A program made the translations under genes and the position numbers. From assembly GCA_913049915.1 (NCBI GenBank), contig CAJWZC010000034.1, forward strand, positions 1 through 36,029: a stretch of DNA of 36,029 nt. The letters run 5' to 3'. Shown one piece after another: positions 8,711-16,985 of the stretch. Under the pieces are notes generated by a model. It worked only from the letters and a program-made list of their open reading frames with translations, searched no databases and was not told the origin of the DNA. The DNA is from an uncultured Colwellia sp. Lineage in GTDB: Bacteria > Pseudomonadota > Gammaproteobacteria > Enterobacterales > Alteromonadaceae. Position 1 is the first letter of the stretch. Each line of letters opens with the position of its first letter.

Positions 8711-9058
8711 TTAAATCGACGTTTGATCAGACGAAATCACCTCGCTAATATTTTCGCCAGGATGAGCTATTCTTGCGGGCTCAACTATACAAAAGTGTGT
8801 ACTTTTTAGGACTTTTGGACAATGTTCAATGCCTTTTGGAACCATATATATTTCGCCTATATTTAAAATAGTATCGCCTTCTTTTAGCTCATAAATACGT
8901 GGTATAAGTTTTTCTTGGCAATATTAATAAGTAATGGCACGCACTAATCCCTTGTCTGTAGATATTAGAGAATCAAGTAATAACCGGTCTTACCAATTAA
9001 AATATACTTTACTTAACTTACCTTTTTGAATAATGTTACTTCCTTCGATAGTCGTCAT
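8711..9058 (-). pseudogene. Cupin-domain protein, disrupted by two in-frame stops
   Basis: One continuous minus-strand frame from ATG 9058 to TAA 8711-8713 encodes a small cupin of about 115 residues, interrupted by TAA at 8990-8992 and 8924-8926. The C-terminal part is well kept: EGDTILNIGEIYMVPKG, then IEHCP and the FCIVEPA block, typical of single-domain cupins that end in VPKGxEHxP and a LxEPAG-like strand. The metal-binding HxHxxxxxE region expected in the N-terminal half is not recognisable between the stops, so that part is damaged or partly lost. No frameshift is needed to join the pieces. The fragment is too degraded to be a working cupin; recoding at two TAA codons is very unlikely. 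Confidence 0.75.
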
Positions 9059-9183
9059 AAAAAGCTACCTGGCTGTACGGTTGTGCACATTATATTATCT
9101 AATAATAATGAAAGTATTCATAAGTCAATTCTATGAATACCGCATCATGAGGTGAGCAATACAATAGCGATAACTTACACTTT

Positions 9184-9201
9184 CTGACAGCTAGCTGACA
9201 G
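9184..9201 (+). promoter_or_regulatory. 11-bp-spaced direct repeat (CTGACAG x2) before TonB receptor operon
   Basis: CTGACAG occurs at 9184-9190 and 9195-9201, start-to-start distance 11 bp. Direct repeats at one helical turn are the normal binding layout for OmpR/PhoB-family response regulators, and such a regulator is encoded downstream at 12902. It lies about 100 bases upstream of the receptor start. Binding by that regulator is inference. Confidence 0.5.
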
Positions 9202-9301
9202 TTTTTACACGCTTAGGTTACTGATTTATAAACACGTATTCGACAAAATGAGTCCATACAAATAAATATTACCCATAGAGAACAGAAAGGGATCGCCAGA
9301 A

Positions 9302-11389
9302 ATGAAAAAATTATCAGTAATTTACATGGTAAGTTCACTTTTAATGCTAATGGTTACAATACCTGTAACAGCACTAGCAGAAGAGGAATTAGAAAAAATT
9401 AATACTGAAGCGACAAAGAAAAAAGTAAGCCAGCAAGGCATCGAGGTGATAGAAGTTACTTCAAAACGTAATCAAGCGAATAGCGAGATGACAGAGCAAA
9501 CTGAAATATTAATGAGTGTTGCCGGTATCGGTAATGACCCCTTAAGTGCCGTATATAGCTTACCAGGTATTGTTTATGCTGGCAGTGATACAGGTTCACC
9601 AGCAGTGCGTGGTTCTTCCCCTGATGATAACGCATTTTATATTGATGATATGGCTGTGGGTTATATCTTTCACTTGTTTGGCGACAGTATTTTTAATGAA
9701 AACCTTATCCAAGATTTCACCCTACATCCAGCCGCTTTTGGTAGTGAATACGGTAATGCTACTGGTGGCGTGTTTGATGTGCAGCTACGTGATCCTCGCC
9801 AACAAGATATTGCTACTACCATTGACTTAAGTATGCTTAAAAGTGGCTTTATGGTAGAAGGTGAAACCTTTGCAGACCAAGCATTTTATCTATCTTATCG
9901 TCGCAGTCAAATCCATCTATTTTTACCTGAAGGTACAGAAGAAAATGGTTATACAATATTTAAAGCGCCCATAAGTGAGGATTATCAAGGTAAATACCAA
10001 TGGCTCATTGGTGACGCTCACAAGCTTACCTTTAGTGCCTCTGGAGCAAGTGATACTGGCGGTATTAATATATCTGAAGAATCAGAAGCAGGTAAAATTG
10101 ATCCAGATAGTGTTGGTGACTTGAAAATAACAACCAAGTTTGATAGTCAAAGTCTTTCTTGGCAATATTATGGTAATGAAGAAAAAATCATGCAGTTGGT
10201 CGCTGGCCATACCGTCAACACAAGAGATCAAATGTTTGGACAAGGTCAATTCATCAAAGTTGATGAAGAAATATATAACCTACGTTTTTCATCTCAAATC
10301 ACCTGGCTTGAAGGGCATAAGTTAGCATTTGGACTCGATTACAGTAAAGCCGATATAGATTACAGTTTTGATATTATTCCTTATTACTGTACTGAAAATG
10401 ATGCCGATTGTAATGATAAAAAAGGAGAGCGCATTCAAGATTTTGCCAATCTAACCGATGAAGATATAGCTATATATGTTCATGATATTTGGCAATTAAG
10501 TGATAGCTGGCAGTTAACCGCTGGTCTTCGAGCTGAACGCAATGATTATACCGAACAGAACTTTATTCACCCAAGGCTTGCTCTTGATTGGTTTGTTGCC
10601 GAGGACTTAACTATTAAAGCAAAAGCTGGTACTTATAGCCGCTTTCCTGATGTTGATACTGCACTAAATAAATTAGGTAATCCAAATATAAAATCGCCAC
10701 AAGCAACACACTACTCATTGGGTGTAGATTATAGTTTAAACGATATTTGGTTTACCTCTCTTGATATCTACCATAAACAACTAACTGAGTTGCCTCGCTC
10801 TATTGATGAAAACTCAGCCGAAGAGGACTTTGAGCTACACTATACCAATGGTACTTCGGGTGATGCGCAAGGTGTTGAATGGTTAGTTAGGCACGAACGT
10901 AATGATGGTTGGTTTGGCTGGGTATCACTAAGTTGGTCACAGAGTCAGCGTACTGATGATTTAACTAATATCAGTACTGACTACTACCTAGACACGCCTT
11001 TAGTTGCCAACGTTGTAGTTAATTATGAGTTAAACGAGCGCTGGGATTTTGGTTTACGTTTTACCCTTCGAAGTGGCGCAAAGTACACCCCTATAGTTGG
11101 CTTACGTGAAAACCCTGACTATGAAGATAATTTCTTAGCTGATTATGGCGAGCTTAACGCAAAAACCTTACCTGTTTATCATCGTTTAGATCTAGAAGCT
11201 AATTACAAAACGACCTATTGGGGTTACGACGCAAAATGGACATGGGCCATTATCAACGCGATGGCACAAAAGAATGTCTCAGGTTATTACTATGAGCCCG
11301 GTGATGACGACACATTAACGCAATATAATATTTCGGGCGAAGAAGATATCGGTGTATTCCCCTACGTCGGTTTAAAGATGTCTTTTTAG
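9302..11389 (+). CDS. TonB-dependent receptor, substrate unknown
   Basis: 695-residue outer-membrane receptor. Signal peptide residues 1-26 (cleavage near ALA-EEE), a probable TonB box IEVIEVT at 47-53, a plug domain at about 60-180 (SPAVRGSSPDDNAFYIDDM, AFGSEYGNATGGVFDVQLRD), then a beta-barrel ending in GLKMSF with the C-terminal Phe used by the Bam machinery. It takes up a ligand across the outer membrane using TonB energy; nothing in the sequence names the ligand. The barrel is on the short side for the family. A 136-base gap with no strong terminator separates it from the MipA/OmpV gene, so the five genes from here to 14934 may be one operon or the receptor may be transcribed separately. 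No Fur box is convincing upstream. Confidence 0.88.
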   Translation: MKKLSVIYMVSSLLMLMVTIPVTALAEEELEKINTEATKKKVSQQGIEVIEVTSKRNQANSEMTEQTEILMSVAGIGNDPLSAVYSLPGIVYAGSDTGSPAVRGSSPDDNAFYIDDMAVGYIFHLFGDSIFNENLIQDFTLHPAAFGSEYGNATGGVFDVQLRDPRQQDIATTIDLSMLKSGFMVEGETFADQAFYLSYRRSQIHLFLPEGTEENGYTIFKAPISEDYQGKYQWLIGDAHKLTFSASGASDTGGINISEESEAGKIDPDSVGDLKITTKFDSQSLSWQYYGNEEKIMQLVAGHTVNTRDQMFGQGQFIKVDEEIYNLRFSSQITWLEGHKLAFGLDYSKADIDYSFDIIPYYCTENDADCNDKKGERIQDFANLTDEDIAIYVHDIWQLSDSWQLTAGLRAERNDYTEQNFIHPRLALDWFVAEDLTIKAKAGTYSRFPDVDTALNKLGNPNIKSPQATHYSLGVDYSLNDIWFTSLDIYHKQLTELPRSIDENSAEEDFELHYTNGTSGDAQGVEWLVRHERNDGWFGWVSLSWSQSQRTDDLTNISTDYYLDTPLVANVVVNYELNERWDFGLRFTLRSGAKYTPIVGLRENPDYEDNFLADYGELNAKTLPVYHRLDLEANYKTTYWGYDAKWTWAIINAMAQKNVSGYYYEPGDDDTLTQYNISGEEDIGVFPYVGLKMSF

Positions 11390-11525
11390 TAAAGTACTAA
11401 ATTAGTATGGGAAGTGTTTAAGCTTACTTACACTTTTTAAACAATATAAATGACTAGTTAGGCACAAGTCTTATTTACAGCGTGATAACATATGCTTACG
11501 TTTTGTAAATATTCTTTGTTTTGCT

Positions 11526-12443
11526 ATGCCCTTTAAAAAAAATAATATCAGACGAATACACAGTAATGGCTGTTCTTGGCTACTTGCCATGAGTTTATTG
11601 ATATTTAGTTCCTTAACTTATGGGCAAGATACCAGCGAGAGCGAAGGTCCTAATGACAAGAGCCCTTTAGTTAAAGATGATTTTGAATGGCAATTCTCGC
11701 TCGACTTTTCTTTCGTTTATGCTCCCAAAATCATAGCGGGTATTGAGCAAGAAAAATTATCACATTACTTTATGCCTGGTGTACTAATTGACATCTCTTA
11801 CAAGGGTTTTTTTTTACAAACTAATCAAAGACGTTCTAGTGTTTTACTCGGTGGCACTGAATTTGGTTACCAGTTAATTGTTGAAAATGACTGGCAAGTT
11901 GATTTGATAGCTAAGGCCTACATGCCTGGTTATGATTTTGAATTACTTATTGAATCTGGTGGTGATAATGAACTACTTACGGGGTTAAAGGAGCGCCAAG
12001 GAACAGGTGGGGTAGCTATTCGTTACTCGAAGTATCTTCAAAATTCTTTGTTTCTTATCGATTTAGCTTATGGCAGCGCTGGCGATGATGTTAACGGAAA
12101 CCTTGTTGGTGGCTTAATAATTGATAGTTTCTACAGCTATTTATTACCCTACAAAAATTGGGATATCTATTTAGGCGCAGGTTTAACCTATTTTGATCAA
12201 AACATTATTAATTATTATATTGGTGTTGGTAGTAATGAAGTAGCAGATAAACGCCCTGAATATACTGCAAAAGGTGGCTTTAGAAGCCAAGCTGAAGTTT
12301 ATGCACAATACCCTTTATCTGCAAGTTGGTCTTTTCATGCTGGTATTACGCATAGTGTTTTTTCAAATAACGTAAAAGAAAGTCCCTTGGTTGATACCAA
12401 TAAAGAAACCCAAGTTATGCTTGGGGTGCTCTATGTATTTTAA
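11526..12443 (+). CDS. MipA/OmpV family outer-membrane protein
   Basis: 305-residue predicted outer-membrane beta-barrel. An N-terminal basic stretch and hydrophobic segment (residues about 18-33, ending LTYGQ) form a signal peptide. The mature protein alternates aromatic and polar residues, with family-like stretches such as YFMPGVLIDISYKGFFLQ, GGVAIRYSKYLQNS and a terminal TQVMLGVLYVF ending in Phe. MipA/OmpV proteins are outer-membrane proteins whose MipA member links lytic transglycosylase to penicillin-binding protein; many others are stress- or two-component-regulated. Its stop is overlapped by 11 bases by the DUF3019 gene. The start lacks an obvious ribosome site; a start at the internal Met22 would shorten the signal. 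Confidence 0.75.
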   Translation: MPFKKNNIRRIHSNGCSWLLAMSLLIFSSLTYGQDTSESEGPNDKSPLVKDDFEWQFSLDFSFVYAPKIIAGIEQEKLSHYFMPGVLIDISYKGFFLQTNQRRSSVLLGGTEFGYQLIVENDWQVDLIAKAYMPGYDFELLIESGGDNELLTGLKERQGTGGVAIRYSKYLQNSLFLIDLAYGSAGDDVNGNLVGGLIIDSFYSYLLPYKNWDIYLGAGLTYFDQNIINYYIGVGSNEVADKRPEYTAKGGFRSQAEVYAQYPLSASWSFHAGITHSVFSNNVKESPLVDTNKETQVMLGVLYVF

Positions 12444-12858
12444 TAATGGCAAAGGGATTGCCATTATTTTACCATTAATATCCGTTAGCTTATTAATGTC
12501 TATTCATGTTTACTCGACTGAGATAAAAGTAATTAAAAAGACTAAACTAGCGTTTACCGCCCTCCCCGAACAATGTGTGACCTTAAGACAGGGACGAGAT
12601 TGTTTTGCGACAGTAGCGCTAGAATGGCAATTACCTTCAAAACAAAGTTTCTGTTTATACCAACAAGGTAATAAAAAGCAACTAGGCTGTTGGCAAAACA
12701 ATAATAAGATGCAAATTAAAGTCGAATTTGAATCTAATAAAAGCATTAAATATCAATTGCGTACTATGAGTGATAATAAAATAATAGCCGAAACTAAAGT
12801 CGAAGTAAGTTGGCAGCATACAAACACCACGCGTAAACGCCGGTGGCGATTATTTTAA
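12433..12858 (+). CDS. DUF3019 family secreted protein
   Basis: Small protein of 141 residues with an N-terminal hydrophobic export signal (IILPLISVSLLMSIHVYST). The body has the DUF3019 pattern: ALPEQCVTLRQGRDCFATV, LEWQLP, FCLYQQG and LGCWQNN, i.e. four regularly placed cysteines that could form two disulfides, and a basic C-terminus RKRRWRLF. The ATG at 12433 overlaps the MipA/OmpV end by 11 bases with GGGG just upstream, so the two are translationally linked. DUF3019 has no known function; in Alteromonadales it tends to sit beside MipA/OmpV and response-regulator genes as here, suggesting a periplasmic partner of the barrel or the sensor kinase. An in-frame upstream start at 12391 is unlikely because it would lie deeper in the barrel gene. 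Confidence 0.75.
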   Translation: MYFNNGKGIAIILPLISVSLLMSIHVYSTEIKVIKKTKLAFTALPEQCVTLRQGRDCFATVALEWQLPSKQSFCLYQQGNKKQLGCWQNNNKMQIKVEFESNKSIKYQLRTMSDNKIIAETKVEVSWQHTNTTRKRRWRLF

Positions 12859-12901
12859 TTGTAACTATGTTGTACCCAATGACATTGTAGGAATGAAGAA
12901 T

Positions 12902-13627
12902 ATGCATAATATTTTATTAGTTGAAGATGATATTAGCCTAGCTAATTGGGTATGTGAGTACTTAAGCGAACAAGGGTTTAATGTTACTCATGTTGCGCGC
13001 GGTGACCTTGTGCTTGAGGTGATTAAAAAAAACACCACTGATATTGTCTTGCTAGACGTTATGCTGCCAGGGTTAAATGGTATTGAAATATGTCGTCTTA
13101 TTCGACAACATGAGCCGAGTAAAAAAGTCCCTATTATTATGTTAACAGCTCGTGCTGATGAGTTTGATGAAGTGATAGGTTTAGAAGCAGGTGCTGATGA
13201 CTACGTAATAAAGCCTGTTCGTCCAAGAGCCTTATTAGCCAGGATTAATCGTCAATTAAGCCATAATGATATAATAGAAAACAAGCTAAGTAGTCACCTT
13301 GTTTTTGGTGATCTCACCATAAATCAAGAAGCAAAACGTGTGCTTTATCAAGGTAAAGAGATAGAGCTATCAACAAGCTTATTTGCATTTCTTACCTACT
13401 TAGCTCTACACGCTGGTAATGTTGTCGATAGAGATTCAGTTTTTAAAGCCCTTAAAAAACGTGAATATGATGGCCAAGATCGGCGCTTTGACGTGATGTT
13501 ATCTAGCTTACGTAAAGTGTTCAATGATGACCCACAAAAACCACAAAAGTTTAAAACGATATGGGGTAAAGGTTACCTATTTGTTGGTGATGCTTGGCAA
13601 GAAAACTTAACCCCTGACACTGAGTAA
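12902..13627 (+). CDS. OmpR/PhoB-family response regulator
   Basis: 241-residue two-component regulator. The receiver domain (about 1-120) has the acidic pair Glu8-Asp9-Asp10, phospho-acceptor Asp52 in VLLDVMLPG, the switch Thr in MLTARAD and Lys in VIKPVRP. A winged-helix DNA-binding domain follows (about 135-235; LSTSLFAFLTYLALHAG, DRRFDVMLSSLRKVF, IWGKGYLF). I chose ATG 12902 since TAGGA is 9 bases upstream; ATG 12893 directly abuts it. It lies 43 bases after the DUF3019 gene and 5 bases before its kinase. Likely target is its own operon through the 11-bp repeat at 9184, which is inference. Confidence 0.92.
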   Translation: MHNILLVEDDISLANWVCEYLSEQGFNVTHVARGDLVLEVIKKNTTDIVLLDVMLPGLNGIEICRLIRQHEPSKKVPIIMLTARADEFDEVIGLEAGADDYVIKPVRPRALLARINRQLSHNDIIENKLSSHLVFGDLTINQEAKRVLYQGKEIELSTSLFAFLTYLALHAGNVVDRDSVFKALKKREYDGQDRRFDVMLSSLRKVFNDDPQKPQKFKTIWGKGYLFVGDAWQENLTPDTE

Positions 13628-13632
13628 AAAGT

Positions 13633-14934
13633 ATGCGTGGTTTATTTATTAGCATTATCTTTACCGTATTAGGCTCGCTATTTTTTATTGGTTGGGGATT
13701 AGATACACTTGTCGAATATTCAACCGAAGATAAAGTTACTGAAACACAAGCTACTACAGTCTACCAACATATACTCGATGGCCTGTCGAGTGAACTGAGT
13801 ACTCTTAAGAGTTCAAAGCTAAAAGATAAAGTTGAGCAATTTAAGCAGCGTTATAAAATAAACACTAGCCTAGCGTCGAGTAAAAAAATAGCCTTACCTA
13901 GTTCTTTGCTTGCAGAGTTAAAGCAACAAGGTGGGTTAATTCTTGCCTCCAGCACTAATCAATACTTATTAAAAAATATCGCTAATCACCCCGATTTTCT
14001 ATTACGTATTGAACTACCTGTTGAAACGGTAGAAGATAATAATTTTAATTTTTTCCTCACATTAATACTCTATGTAAGTATTTGTGGCATTTTTATTTTA
14101 TGGCTAATCCCCTTAACAAGACGTTTATATCTTCTTAATAATGCCGCAGCAAAGATTGGTTCAGGACAACTTGATGCACGTATCGCCAGCAGTAAATTAT
14201 CCTATATAAAAATGTTAGAGCAAAGCTTTAATACAATGGCCAGTAAAATAGAAAAGCTCGTTGCTGATAATAAAATTTTAGCTCGCAGTTTATCTCATGA
14301 TATTCGCACACCAATGGCCTGTTTACGTTTTGGCATAGAAGCGGCTCTTGACAGTACATCTATTGAAAAAAAGAATAGTTATTTAACCCGTATGGATAAT
14401 GAATTGACGCGAATGGAAGAGATGACCTCACTATTTCTCGACTACGCATCAATGGAACGACAAGCGTTAAATTTAAAAAAGAAGCCTACCAATGTTCTGT
14501 CATTAATAACATCCGCAATAACCGATTGCCAAGTGCTTGCTAAACAAAAAAATATTGAGGTTAGTATCATTCATTCAGATGATTCATTTAACTATCAACT
14601 AGATTATCATTGGTGCTATCGCGCTATAGTAAACTTAATCAGCAATGCAATAGGTTATGCCGAGTATCAGGTAAACATCCAGCTAAAAGTTAACCAAAAC
14701 TCAATGACAATTATCGTCGCTGATGACGGTAAGGGTATCAGTGAAGATAAGCTCGATATTATTTTTAATGCTTTTGTAAAATTAGATGCTAATAGAACCC
14801 GAGAACAAGGCCATTTTGGCTTAGGCTTAGCAATTTGTAGTAAGGTGATGGATTGGCATCAAGGCAATATTAGCATAAATAATGACACTCAACTTTGTGG
14901 CGCTAATTTTAGCTTATCATTCCCGATTCACTAA
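13633..14934 (+). CDS. Membrane sensor histidine kinase
   Basis: 433-residue inner-membrane kinase, partner of the regulator encoded just upstream. Transmembrane segments at about 4-21 and 139-160 flank a periplasmic domain of roughly 115 residues, which I do not recognise. A HAMP-like linker (about 161-213) leads to the dimerisation domain with phospho-acceptor His222 in SLSHDIRTPM, then the ATPase domain with N box NLISNAIGYA (around 334-343), G1 DDGKGI and G2 GHFGLGLAIC. All catalytic blocks are intact. The signal sensed is probably an envelope condition affecting the outer-membrane proteins encoded upstream. The short gap to the regulator (5 bases) implies co-expression. Confidence 0.9.
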   Translation: MRGLFISIIFTVLGSLFFIGWGLDTLVEYSTEDKVTETQATTVYQHILDGLSSELSTLKSSKLKDKVEQFKQRYKINTSLASSKKIALPSSLLAELKQQGGLILASSTNQYLLKNIANHPDFLLRIELPVETVEDNNFNFFLTLILYVSICGIFILWLIPLTRRLYLLNNAAAKIGSGQLDARIASSKLSYIKMLEQSFNTMASKIEKLVADNKILARSLSHDIRTPMACLRFGIEAALDSTSIEKKNSYLTRMDNELTRMEEMTSLFLDYASMERQALNLKKKPTNVLSLITSAITDCQVLAKQKNIEVSIIHSDDSFNYQLDYHWCYRAIVNLISNAIGYAEYQVNIQLKVNQNSMTIIVADDGKGISEDKLDIIFNAFVKLDANRTREQGHFGLGLAICSKVMDWHQGNISINNDTQLCGANFSLSFPIH

Positions 14935-15226
14935 TCATTTCTTGTTAAAAAGTTGACCTTTAAATTGTTATTACTAACTTACCTATCCATAGATAAGTCC
15001 TCTTACAGCCTCCAAAAATCAAATAAAATAAAATTTAAAAGTAATAAATTAATCAAAGGAAAATAAAAGTATAAAGCCTATTATTTTATTATGGCTATCT
15101 AATGAGAGACAAATCTATGAGCCATTATCATCGCGAATAATCAAGTCAGCTACCGGTATAAAGGCTGAGACTACTAGTGTTCACAACTGTTACACTTTAT
15201 CAGGGCTACTTGTGATAGTTAGTTAA
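14935..15226. other. Intergenic stretch without a recognised gene
   Basis: AT-rich sequence between the kinase gene and the nucleotidyltransferase pseudogene. No ORF of note, strong hairpin or terminator was seen. It may include decayed upstream sequence of the pseudogene. Confidence 0.5.
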
Positions 15227-15481
15227 ATGACAACTATTGTAATATTAGCCACCGGATTAGGTTCCTGCTTTGGTGGAAATATACTTTCGATCGCAAATGA
15301 ACAAAAAAACAAGCTAAAATAAGAATGCTATTTACCAACTGTAGTTACACAGCTAATTCAACAAAAAAATAAAAAAGTAAGAATACTTGACACTGATGAT
15401 AGTTGGTTTGGCTTAACCTGTCCCCAAGACAGCGAACAGATACATGAAAAAGTTACTGCACTATTAGCTAAAAAAAGGTAA
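15227..15481 (+). pseudogene. NTP-transferase family nucleotidyltransferase, internally deleted
   Basis: The frame starting at ATG 15227 begins MTTIVILATGLGSCFGGN, matching the sugar-nucleotidyltransferase N-terminus (consensus LAAGxGSRxGG) with the key Arg changed to Cys. After about 30 codons it reaches a TAA (15320-15322), then continues in the same frame with ECYLPTVVTQLIQQ and TDDSWFGLTCPQD, which match the extreme C-terminal part of the same family (EFYLPTVV, WFGVTYxED) and ends at TAA 15479-15481. The roughly 200 residues between are missing, so this is a deletion remnant, not a small gene. In intact genomes this family is frequently next to the NahK-like kinase encoded 145 bases downstream, which supports the identification. 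Confidence 0.72.
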
Positions 15482-15498
15482 TATCTTTCGATAATTTT

Positions 15499-15528
15499 TC
15501 ACAAGTTAATTTGTCACAAGTTAATTTG
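15499..15528. repeat. Tandem 15-bp repeat, two copies
   Basis: TCACAAGTTAATTTG at 15499-15513 is repeated exactly at 15514-15528, and the next bases TCA start a third unit that then diverges. It lies between the nucleotidyltransferase remnant and the kinase gene, probably a small slippage duplication. Confidence 0.9.
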
Positions 15529-15626
15529 TCATACGTTAGGGTATTAGCATAAAACAGCTGGTAAGTACTTACTAGAATAATCACATTGCTAACAATAGTA
15601 TAACTACAATATAAGTATTAAAAGCA

Positions 15627-16706
15627 ATGGATAATAAAAAAGCATCATTACACAAAGATATTGATACGGTACTAAATAACTACGATTTTAACTTTTCTAA
15701 AGCTGAAATTGATGTTTTAGGTAATGGTCACATCAATAATACCTACAAGTTAACCACGCCTAAAGCCGAGTTTGTCTTACAACAAATTAATCATGACATT
15801 TTCACTAAAACAATTGAACTTAGTACTAATGCCCACAAAATAAACCAGCATTTGTTACAGCAAAAAAATAATGGTAATTACCCGCTAGTAGTACCACAAC
15901 AGCTACTCACTAAAGCCGGTGAAACCTGTATTAAAATTGGTACTAATTACTGGCGTTTAATGGAGTTTATTAGTAATTCTTATACCCTGGAAGAAGTCGA
16001 ATCACCCGAGCAAGCTGCGCTCGTTGCTACTGCCTTCGCAAACTTCAGTTGTGCTTTGAGTGACTTGCCTACAAATGACATCGCTGTCATCATTGAAGAT
16101 TTTCATAATATTAGTTTCCGCATGCAACAACTTAAAGAAGCTGTTGCTAATGATCTACAAGATCGCTTAGCTGACTGCCAAGCCTTAGTTAATTTTTGTT
16201 TTGATCAACAAGGCTTTATTAATCATGTGATCGACATCAGTAAAAAATTACCACTACATGTAACTCACAACGATACCAAGATAAATAATCTCTTATTTAC
16301 CTCTGGTGATAAACCGTGTGCCGTCATCGATCTAGATACCTGCATGCCGGGCCTGCTCATGCATGACTTTGGCGACATGGTTAGAACCTGTTGTAGTAAC
16401 CTTGCAGAAGACGATACCAGCACAGATAAAATGTTTCTCAAACTTGATATATTTGAAGCACTGATTCAAAACTATCAAAATGCTTTTGGCGATAACATAA
16501 CTCCCCTTGAAAAAGATAGTTTAATTGTTGGCGCAAAGTTATTACCGTTTATTATCGGTACGCGTTTTTTAACGGATCATTTAAATGGTGATAACTATTT
16601 CCAAGTAAGCCGTATAAACCATAATTTAGATCGCGCTATCAGCCAAATTCAATTATTTAGCTTAGTTTCTGAAGCTGAGCCTGAGTTAGTGAAATTAGCC
16701 CAATAA
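15627..16706 (+). CDS. NahK-like phosphotransferase (APH-fold sugar kinase)
   Basis: 359-residue cytoplasmic kinase of the aminoglycoside-phosphotransferase fold, in the group that includes N-acetylhexosamine 1-kinase (NahK) and proteins mislabelled mucin desulfatase. Visible: glycine-rich loop LGNGHINNTYKL (31-42), catalytic HNDTKINNLLF with Asp216, metal-binding IDLDTCMPGLLMHDFGD (Asp235/Asp237). These match NahK-like proteins far better than antibiotic kinases. Expected reaction is ATP-dependent phosphorylation of the anomeric position of an amino sugar, followed by nucleotidyl transfer; the normal neighbour for that second step is the pseudogene at 15227. Substrate is not proven. No clear strong ribosome site precedes the ATG, though AAAAGCAATGG is close. 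Confidence 0.8.
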   Translation: MDNKKASLHKDIDTVLNNYDFNFSKAEIDVLGNGHINNTYKLTTPKAEFVLQQINHDIFTKTIELSTNAHKINQHLLQQKNNGNYPLVVPQQLLTKAGETCIKIGTNYWRLMEFISNSYTLEEVESPEQAALVATAFANFSCALSDLPTNDIAVIIEDFHNISFRMQQLKEAVANDLQDRLADCQALVNFCFDQQGFINHVIDISKKLPLHVTHNDTKINNLLFTSGDKPCAVIDLDTCMPGLLMHDFGDMVRTCCSNLAEDDTSTDKMFLKLDIFEALIQNYQNAFGDNITPLEKDSLIVGAKLLPFIIGTRFLTDHLNGDNYFQVSRINHNLDRAISQIQLFSLVSEAEPELVKLAQ

Positions 16707-16849
16707 GCTAACTTAAAAATATTATCAGCTTTCTTGTAAGTTTTATTACTCACAGGAAAGCTCAATAATATCTCAAAAAAAACCTCTACCCTCTTTATTT
16801 TACCTTCCTCTTGCCACTTTTTTTGATTGTTCTTATAGCTTTTAGCGCG
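16707..16849. other. Intergenic sequence before the GTGAT array
   Basis: AT-rich spacer between the kinase stop and the phased array. No ORF or convincing terminator was recognised. Confidence 0.5.
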
Positions 16850-16915
16850 GTGATACTTCTGTGATTAATTCTCCAACAAAAAGTGATAAACACGTGATCT
16901 CTCAGCGATACTTCC
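16850..16915 (+). promoter_or_regulatory. Six-slot 11-bp-phased GTGAT array upstream of the spondin operon
   Basis: Cutting from 16850 in 11-base steps gives gtgatacttct, gtgattaattc, tccaacaaaaa, gtgataaacac, gtgatctctca, gcgatacttcc. Five of six slots begin with G(T/C)GAT; only the third (16872) differs. One-helical-turn spacing of direct repeats fits tandem binding of an OmpR/PhoB-family regulator on one DNA face. The array ends 70 bases before the spondin gene start, where an activator would touch RNA polymerase. The regulator encoded at 18521 in the same operon is the natural candidate; this is inference. Confidence 0.6.
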
Positions 16916-16985
16916 ACTTCATACTCTCTTTTAGTTAAACAAAACAGCACGAAACCAAACAAATCTACCTACAAAGGAAAGTATC

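Noticed and set aside
9091..9113. Fur-like AT-rich sequence ATTATCTAATAATAATG upstream of the TonB receptor
   Set aside because: No dyad resembling the Fur consensus, and general AT-richness explains it; iron control of this receptor is not supported.
15499..15528. Two-copy 15-bp repeat considered as a CRISPR or integron-like element
   Set aside because: No spacers, only two adjacent exact copies and no associated genes; a slippage duplication is enough.
15627..16706. Aminoglycoside resistance kinase
   Set aside because: The motif set (GNGHINNTY, HNDTK, IDLDTCMPG) fits NahK-like sugar kinases and not the antibiotic-modifying enzymes.
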